Source of the DNA: an uncultured Mycoplasmatota bacterium
Lineage (GTDB): Bacteria > Bacillota_I > Bacilli_A > RF39 > UBA660
Length of the DNA stretch: 11,016 bases
NCBI GenBank assembly: GCA_900552975.1
Contig: UWSL01000042.1
Span: 1-11,016 of the forward strand
Reading direction: 5' to 3'
Part shown: one piece after another, positions 6,741-11,016 of the stretch
How positions within the stretch are numbered: position 1 is the first letter of the stretch
Layout: each line of letters starts with the position of its first letter
Translations under genes and position numbers: made by a program
The notes under the pieces: model-generated
Seen by the model: only the letters and a program-made list of their open reading frames with translations
Told to the model about the DNA's origin: nothing
Database searches by the model: none

Positions 6741-8373
6741 ATGTTAATTCTTTCTTCAAGACTACTACACCTCTATTTTTACATGAATCTTTCCCTTCTG
6801 GACAATAACTTTCAGTTATACAACTTGGTCCTAAACCAGCAGCTAAGAGAGGTGACACTTCTCGGACATCGTCAACCATTTGATTAGCAATTTTTCTAAT
6901 TGTCCACTGAGCTTTATTACAACATCTCATTTTAGAAAACCACAAAAGTTCACGTCCATTCATATTGGTATAAATATTACACATATTTCCAGACAAATAA
7001 AAATATATTAAATCTTCTTCTCTAACACCTTGACTTTTAAAATAATCCATCATTAATTTATTATTATTAAAAACTTCCATATATTCTTTTTCATGTTCTT
7101 TCATAATAGTTTTTGGTTTTACATAGTTACCAAGATTCCAAAGAGGTACAAAATCAGGAACTAATAAGGATTGCATTCTATGCCTAGTAATATGAGTTAA
7201 AGTAGCTAAATCAATTGGTATTTCAAATTCAAAATTTACTTGTTCCAATTCTCGGTTATTCTTACTATGTAATATAGCCTGCATAATTAAACTTTTGGTT
7301 TTATCATCCATTTTAGCCGTATAATTTAAAGCTTTTTCGTAACTCATTTGATACTTAGCTTGTAAAAAACTGCATATAATTTCGAAATCAGGACTATCTG
7401 TATTCTTATTTAAATGTACTTCATTTAAAACATTAGATTTGTTATATTGTATGTCATCGCCTTTTTGAATATCCATTTTTTCTAATAAAGTATCCACAAA
7501 GGCATACTTATCTTCATAATATTTCTTTTTTCCTTCTTCTTTTAACAAATTTTCTAAATAGGGTGAATTTTCACATATTATTTTTGCCAAATTTTTTCCC
7601 AATTCATTTAACTCCGTAATTTTAGACAATTTCCCATATAATAAATCACTTGTGATTCTAAGTAATTCATTAGCATCGCACCCCATTACAAAATTACTAT
7701 AATAACAATAAGGCAAGACAAATCTACTATCTTCCACTGGTATTCCACAATCAACAAATTCACCATACTTTGCAAACAAACTTTTCATATATTTAATATA
7801 AGTATTTTGCAATTCTTCATTTCTTTCTAATATATTACCTTTTGCATCTTTAAAATCTGGAACATAAAAACCAACATTACGAAAATCTACATTTCGACGT
7901 GATTTAATTGTAAAAGAAGTCAACCTATAGCCTATCAAAGTTTGTTCAACAATTGGTGTCACATCTTCTAAAGCTAATACATAATAATCATGTTCAGCTA
8001 TTGTTTTATGTCCATATCCAACAACATTAGTTGCTACTTTAACATTACTAGCATATTTTTTTCGCTTATTATAAACTTCTGACACTCTTCCTTCGGAACG
8101 TGATAACATTCCTGCAGTTGCCACAGCTTGAAGTCTTTTTTCATCCTTTATTTCTTTTAAAATAACTTCCATATCTGCAAGAAATTTCTCATAATTTAAA
8201 AGTATTTCTTGAGTACTATCTGTTAATTTTACCAATCTTTGTCCATTATCTTCAATAAACTCTATACTATATGAATTAGTATTATCACTAGTTAAACCAT
8301 GTTCATTAAAATAATTTTTTATCTTTCTATCTATTACATCTTTGGTATCGTTTCCTAATAAAATTGTTTTCAT
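6739..8373 (-). CDS. thyX: Two-halved FAD-dependent thymidylate synthase (ThyX-like)
   Basis: A 544-residue protein, about twice the usual ThyX length (roughly 220-250). ThyX makes dTMP from dUMP with methylenetetrahydrofolate, FAD and NADPH. Both halves look ThyX-like. The N-terminal half has YGHKTIAEH (120-128), and about 20 residues later GYRLTSFTIKSRR (148-160), which matches RHRxxSxxxxSxR except that RHR is GYR. The C-terminal half keeps RHRMQS (397-402) but then reads LLVPDF in place of the NExSxR part. It also has NGRELLWF...AQWTIR (about 472-493), as in canonical ThyX. The C-terminus is cysteine-rich (C484, C485, C518, C524, C531; SYCPEGKDSC). The ATG at 8373 has AAAGGGAG 9 bases upstream. 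An ATG at 8409 has no ribosome site and lies before the predicted transcript start. Family membership is firm; activity depends on whether the split motifs work together. Confidence 0.85.
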   Translation of the reverse strand: MKTILLGNDTKDVIDRKIKNYFNEHGLTSDNTNSYSIEFIEDNGQRLVKLTDSTQEILLNYEKFLADMEVILKEIKDEKRLQAVATAGMLSRSEGRVSEVYNKRKKYASNVKVATNVVGYGHKTIAEHDYYVLALEDVTPIVEQTLIGYRLTSFTIKSRRNVDFRNVGFYVPDFKDAKGNILERNEELQNTYIKYMKSLFAKYGEFVDCGIPVEDSRFVLPYCYYSNFVMGCDANELLRITSDLLYGKLSKITELNELGKNLAKIICENSPYLENLLKEEGKKKYYEDKYAFVDTLLEKMDIQKGDDIQYNKSNVLNEVHLNKNTDSPDFEIICSFLQAKYQMSYEKALNYTAKMDDKTKSLIMQAILHSKNNRELEQVNFEFEIPIDLATLTHITRHRMQSLLVPDFVPLWNLGNYVKPKTIMKEHEKEYMEVFNNNKLMMDYFKSQGVREEDLIYFYLSGNMCNIYTNMNGRELLWFSKMRCCNKAQWTIRKIANQMVDDVREVSPLLAAGLGPSCITESYCPEGKDSCKNRGVVVLKKELT

Positions 8374-8413
8374 AATAACACTCTCCCTTTTACCTTTTAT
8401 CTCTACCATCTAA

Positions 8414-8422
8414 AATATATCA
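8414..8422 (-). promoter_or_regulatory. Extended -10 promoter element of thyX
   Basis: The minus strand has TGATATATT (8422-8414), an extended -10 of the TGnTATAAT type. The start near 8407 gives a leader of about 34 nt, the longest predicted in this window. No clear -35 is found at 16-18 bp (TTTTTC at 17 bp). Confidence 0.45.
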
Positions 8423-8543
8423 TATAATTAGCGGAAGAAAAAGTGTATTTTGTACACATTAAAAAATAAAATTTTTATTGCCCTATTTTACGTTTATTTA
8501 TTAACATTAATTGGACAAAATAAAACACTTTATTTACAAGATA
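8423..8543. other. Divergent intergenic spacer between thyX and the FemX-like gene
   Basis: About 120 bp of AT-rich DNA lie between two outward-facing promoters. It contains an imperfect dyad GTGTA-TTTTG-TACAC (8443-8457) about 20 bp upstream of the thyX -10, and an A/T-only palindrome at 8465-8479. I see no ORF with a ribosome site and no RNA motif I recognise. The dyad could bind a regulator, but it is short and may be chance. Confidence 0.4.
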
Positions 8544-8552
8544 TGTTATACT
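8544..8552 (+). promoter_or_regulatory. Extended -10 promoter element of the FemX-like gene
   Basis: TGTTATACT is an extended -10 with a good TATACT box. The start would be near 8559, about 11 nt before the ATG and at the edge of the AGAGGTG site (8558-8564). No convincing -35 lies 16-18 bp upstream. Confidence 0.5.
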
Positions 8553-8569
8553 TTTAAAGAGGTGATTTA

Positions 8570-9775
8570 ATGAAATTCATTAAAGATTTAAAGGAAAAAG
8601 AATATCAAAAATTTTGGGAACAAACTACCAATAACCACTTTATGCAAAGTTATGAATGGGGCCAAGCATGTCAAAAAAATCGTGATCAAATACCTTATTA
8701 CGTCGGTTTAATAGATGATAAAAAGAAACTTGTTGCAGGTGCTCTGCTATTAAAGAAAAAAACACCACTTAATATGTGTTATTTTTATGCCCCACGTGGT
8801 TATACTTTAGATTTTTCTAACAAACAAGTTTTAGCAGAATTTACAAAAGAAATTAAGAATTTTTTAAAAGAAGAAAATGCAATATATTTACGTATTGACC
8901 CTCCTATAATGTATCAAGAAATAAATACTGATGGAAATAAAATAGAAGGTGGAAAAAATAATTACAATATTTTTAATCATCTAATAAATTTAGGATACAA
9001 ACATAAAGGTTTTAATAAATTGTACGAAGGAAATCAACCAAGATATACATTTAGAACATATTTTGAAAAATATAAAACTTTCGCTGACGTTGAAAAAAGT
9101 TTTTCTAAATCATACTCAAGACCAGTTAAGCGAAGTTATAACTATGATATTGAAATATACTTAAGTGATGAAGTAAAAACTTTTCATGATCTAATTAAAA
9201 TTGTTTCATCTAAAGATGGATTTCATGAATACTCTTACGATTATTATAAAAATGTTTATGATGAATTTAGCAAAAGAAATCATATTAAAATATTTAATGC
9301 TCGTATTAATCCCACTAAACTAATCGAAAAATTTAAAAAAGAACTTTCTAAAGAAAAAAAAGAAGAACGTAAAATCAAAATTGAAAAAGATATTAAATAT
9401 TTCGAAGAACTCGCTGAAAGTCATCCAAACGAATACACATGTGCTTCTCTAATTTGCACATATTCTAAAACAGGAGCATGGTCTTTATACATTGGAAATG
9501 ACGAAACAGCAACATATACTGGGACAATCAATCGTCTTTATTATGAATTTATCAAAGATGCTTATGAAAATAATTATGAATACGCAGATTTATTTGGTGT
9601 AGTTGGTGACCCTCATACAAAATATAAAAACCTTGCCGGTATCTATGAATATAAAAGAAAAATTGGTGGTGACTACATTGAATTTATTGGCGAATTCGAT
9701 TTAATCAATAAACCATTTTGGTATACCATTTTACCAGTTCTATTAAAAATATATCGTAACATAAAAAAATTATAG
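8570..9775 (+). CDS. FemX/MurM-type peptidoglycan bridge aminoacyltransferase
   Basis: A 401-residue FemABX-family protein. Members transfer amino acids from aminoacyl-tRNA onto the lysine side chain of the lipid II stem peptide at the inner face of the membrane. Length and layout fit: the first GNAT-like subdomain has HFMQSYEWGQ (23-32) and APRGYTLDF (74-82). The second has a Lys/Glu-rich helical arm (about 250-282, with KKELSKEKKEERK), typical of the family's coiled-coil hairpin. The C-terminal signature (about 339-378) includes ADLFGVVGDPH, NLAGIYEYKRKIGG and IEFIGEFDL. The ATG at 8570 has AGAGGTG 5 bases upstream. It is the only plus-strand gene here, apparently transcribed alone, ending in TAG within a bidirectional terminator. 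Which amino acid it adds, and whether it is the first (FemX-like) or a later enzyme, cannot be told. Confidence 0.9.
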   Translation: MKFIKDLKEKEYQKFWEQTTNNHFMQSYEWGQACQKNRDQIPYYVGLIDDKKKLVAGALLLKKKTPLNMCYFYAPRGYTLDFSNKQVLAEFTKEIKNFLKEENAIYLRIDPPIMYQEINTDGNKIEGGKNNYNIFNHLINLGYKHKGFNKLYEGNQPRYTFRTYFEKYKTFADVEKSFSKSYSRPVKRSYNYDIEIYLSDEVKTFHDLIKIVSSKDGFHEYSYDYYKNVYDEFSKRNHIKIFNARINPTKLIEKFKKELSKEKKEERKIKIEKDIKYFEELAESHPNEYTCASLICTYSKTGAWSLYIGNDETATYTGTINRLYYEFIKDAYENNYEYADLFGVVGDPHTKYKNLAGIYEYKRKIGGDYIEFIGEFDLINKPFWYTILPVLLKIYRNIKKL

Positions 9776-9796
9776 TTTATTTACTATAATTTTTTT
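9763..9796. terminator. Bidirectional terminator shared by the FemX-like and phosphatase genes
   Basis: A perfect 14-bp inverted repeat (9763-9776 with 9783-9796) with a 6-nt loop is flanked by seven A on one arm and seven T on the other, so it gives a U-tract on either strand. It contains the TAG stop of the plus-strand gene (9773-9775) and overlaps the TAA stop of the minus-strand phosphatase (9797-9795). The two converging coding regions are only 19 bp apart. Confidence 0.85.
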
Positions 9797-10430
9797 AATA
9801 TTTAAGGCATTCTATATTCTTTACATTCATTCCATCAAAAGTTATTTTAAAAATCATTGGAGCATCAAAATGACCATCGACAATAGTCTCATCTTTATAA
9901 GATAAAATAATTTCATCGTTATAATTATGACCTATATCACACCAAGCTGATAATAAACAAGTAATTGCCGTACTATGTGATACAATAGCAACTCTATTAC
10001 CTGACTCAAACATTAAAACATTCTTTACAGCTTCAATCATTCTTTTTTTTGTTTGATTTAGAGATTCTCCACCATGTAATTTAAAGTCAAAATCGTGCGT
10101 TTGTTTACGATGAAACTCTAGCCAATCCATCGAACCTAAAACGCCAATTTTACGTTCTCCAAACCTATCATCAATATTAATAATAGTATTATTTTCCTGA
10201 GCAACATATTTAGCAGTACTCAAAGCACGTACATAATTTGAAGAATAAATAGCATCAATATTATGTAAATCATCTATTTTACTCATTGCTTCAGCTTTTT
10301 TCTCACCACTAACACTTAGTAAAGATTTTTCATTATAAATCTGCACTGTATCACTATTTTTTATATTTTTAAAATTAGATTTTGCACATGCTTCCGAATG
10401 CCTAATCAAATAAATTACTGTATCACTCAT
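9795..10430 (-). CDS. Histidine phosphatase family protein
   Basis: A 211-residue member of the phosphoglycerate-mutase-like histidine phosphatase superfamily. The phospho-accepting motif is LIRHSEA (R10, H11), an RHS variant of the usual RHG. YSSNYVRALSTA (R68), the acid in FGERKIG (E92), HGGES (119-123) and the second catalytic histidine in VSHSTAI (H152) complete the expected active site. It is cytoplasmic with no extra domain. Substrates range widely in this family (sugar phosphates, nucleotides, cobalamin precursors), so none is assigned. The ATG overlaps the TAA of the upstream membrane-protein gene (TAATG), and its GAGGTG ribosome site (10444-10439) lies within that gene's last codons. 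This implies translational coupling. Confidence 0.9.
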   Translation of the reverse strand: MSDTVIYLIRHSEACAKSNFKNIKNSDTVQIYNEKSLLSVSGEKKAEAMSKIDDLHNIDAIYSSNYVRALSTAKYVAQENNTIINIDDRFGERKIGVLGSMDWLEFHRKQTHDFDFKLHGGESLNQTKKRMIEAVKNVLMFESGNRVAIVSHSTAITCLLSAWCDIGHNYNDEIILSYKDETIVDGHFDAPMIFKITFDGMNVKNIECLKY

Positions 10431-10897
10431 TAAAAAATCACCTCAAATAATCCAAAAGATACAAGCATCATTATTACTCCAGCCAATAAAACACCTGCCA
10501 TTACTGCCATAGTAGTCTTCTTAAAATCTAAGTCCAAAATACTAGCAGCTAAAGTTCCAGTCCAAGCTCCAGTCCCAGGTAAAGGAATTCCAACAAACAA
10601 GAATAAAGCCCAATATAAACCTTTTCCAGCCTTTGCTTCCAAAGCTTTTCCACCTTTTTCCCCTTTTAATAAACACCATGTAAAAAATTTACCTATATAT
10701 GCTTTATCCTTTCCCCATTCAAGGACACGTCTAGCAAACAAATAAATTATTGGAACCGGCAACATATTACCAACAATTGCAATAATAAATGATATCACCT
10801 TAGGTAAACCTAATCCAACGGCAATCGGAATAGCTCCTCTTAGTTCAATCAATGGAACCATCGATACTAAAAAAACAATTAAATATTTAACAAACAT
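10430..10897 (-). CDS. Small membrane protein of the COG2426/PF06695 family (DedA-like)
   Basis: A 155-residue hydrophobic protein of the family labelled putative small multidrug export protein, a name with little experimental support. It has two similar hydrophobic halves. The first carries VPLIELRGAIPIA (14-26) and a helix (about 32-56). A basic cytoplasmic stretch follows (about 57-93, with GKDKAYIGK and KGEKGGKALEAKAGKG). The second half has GIPLPGTGAWTGTLAA (103-118) and a helix (about 128-152). The E-x-R-G and PGTG elements resemble the re-entrant segments of DedA/VTT lipid transporters, to which this family has been linked. A lipid-carrier role is inference. The ATG at 10897 has AGGAGG (10910-10905) 7 bases upstream. 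It is the first gene of a two-gene operon with the phosphatase. Confidence 0.88.
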   Translation of the reverse strand: MFVKYLIVFLVSMVPLIELRGAIPIAVGLGLPKVISFIIAIVGNMLPVPIIYLFARRVLEWGKDKAYIGKFFTWCLLKGEKGGKALEAKAGKGLYWALFLFVGIPLPGTGAWTGTLAASILDLDFKKTTMAVMAGVLLAGVIMMLVSFGLFEVIF

Positions 10898-10924
10898 ATT
10901 TTATCCTCCTAAAATTTTAAAATT

Positions 10925-10930
10925 ATCATA
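10925..10930 (-). promoter_or_regulatory. Candidate -10 box of the COG2426-phosphatase operon
   Basis: TATGAT on the minus strand would start transcription near 10918, 20 nt before the ATG. No good -35 is seen at 16-18 bp (ATTTTT at 17 bp). The remaining sequence to the window end holds no supported gene. Confidence 0.3.
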
Positions 10931-11016
10931 TTGAAACTTTCTATTTTAAAAATTAATGATACAAATGAAGTTGGAAATGAAGAATTTTTTTTATTATATC
11001 TTTCAATATTTAAATT

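Noticed and set aside
8371..8409. Upstream ATG start for thyX
   Set aside because: It has no ribosome site and lies upstream of the predicted transcription start near 8407.
8465..8479. A/T-only palindrome AATAAAATTTTTATT
   Set aside because: It has no G-C pair and does not follow any gene end, so it is unlikely to be a terminator.
10928..11009. 9-bp inverted repeat ATATTGAAA / TTTCAATAT separated by 64 nt
   Set aside because: Short and AT-rich with wide spacing; expected by chance at this composition.
10956..11016. Short plus-strand open frame running off the right end
   Set aside because: It starts with ATG but has no ribosome site, a composition expected by chance, and too few codons to judge.

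Overview
The window is a compact, very AT-rich stretch (roughly three quarters A+T by eye) from a low-GC Gram-positive bacterium. The gene content fits an uncultured Bacilli or Mollicutes-relative genome (RF39/Erysipelotrichia-like) that still has a peptidoglycan wall: it carries a peptidoglycan deacetylase and a FemX/MurM-type aminoacyltransferase. All tryptophans I checked are TGG, and none of the eight genes ends in TGA. Taxonomy is inference from content and composition only. I see no mobile element, CRISPR array, tRNA or prophage gene.

Left end (1-1505): the 5' half of a 5S rRNA gene on the minus strand is cut by the window edge. A sigma-A-like promoter is placed so that its predicted +1 is the first 5S base. 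The gene directly upstream is not 23S rRNA but a DUF2130-family coiled-coil protein with a putative PD-(D/E)XK nuclease core. This is therefore not the usual 16S-23S-5S end.

Centre (1507-8373, all minus strand): reading along the minus strand, the order is a two-halved FAD-dependent thymidylate synthase (thyX), RNase R (rnr), a GNAT acetyltransferase fused to a transglutaminase-like domain, and a membrane-anchored peptidoglycan N-deacetylase with two SH3 domains. Terminators after thyX (weak), rnr and the deacetylase, and a promoter-like element before each gene, suggest mostly single-gene units. The acetyltransferase gene may partly depend on read-through from rnr.

Right (8374-11016): a 196-bp divergent spacer separates thyX from a plus-strand FemX-like gene. 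That gene converges on a minus-strand two-gene operon: a small DedA-like/COG2426 membrane protein, then a histidine phosphatase, coupled by a TAATG overlap. A perfect 14-bp hairpin serves both converging ends.

The main points for a second look are the promoter-bearing 5S gene, the GNAT-transglutaminase fusion, the duplicated ThyX whose halves seem to have lost complementary parts of the signature motif, and terminator stems that overlap stop codons. No multi-gene defence or biosynthetic system is evident; the genes are mainly housekeeping and cell-envelope functions.
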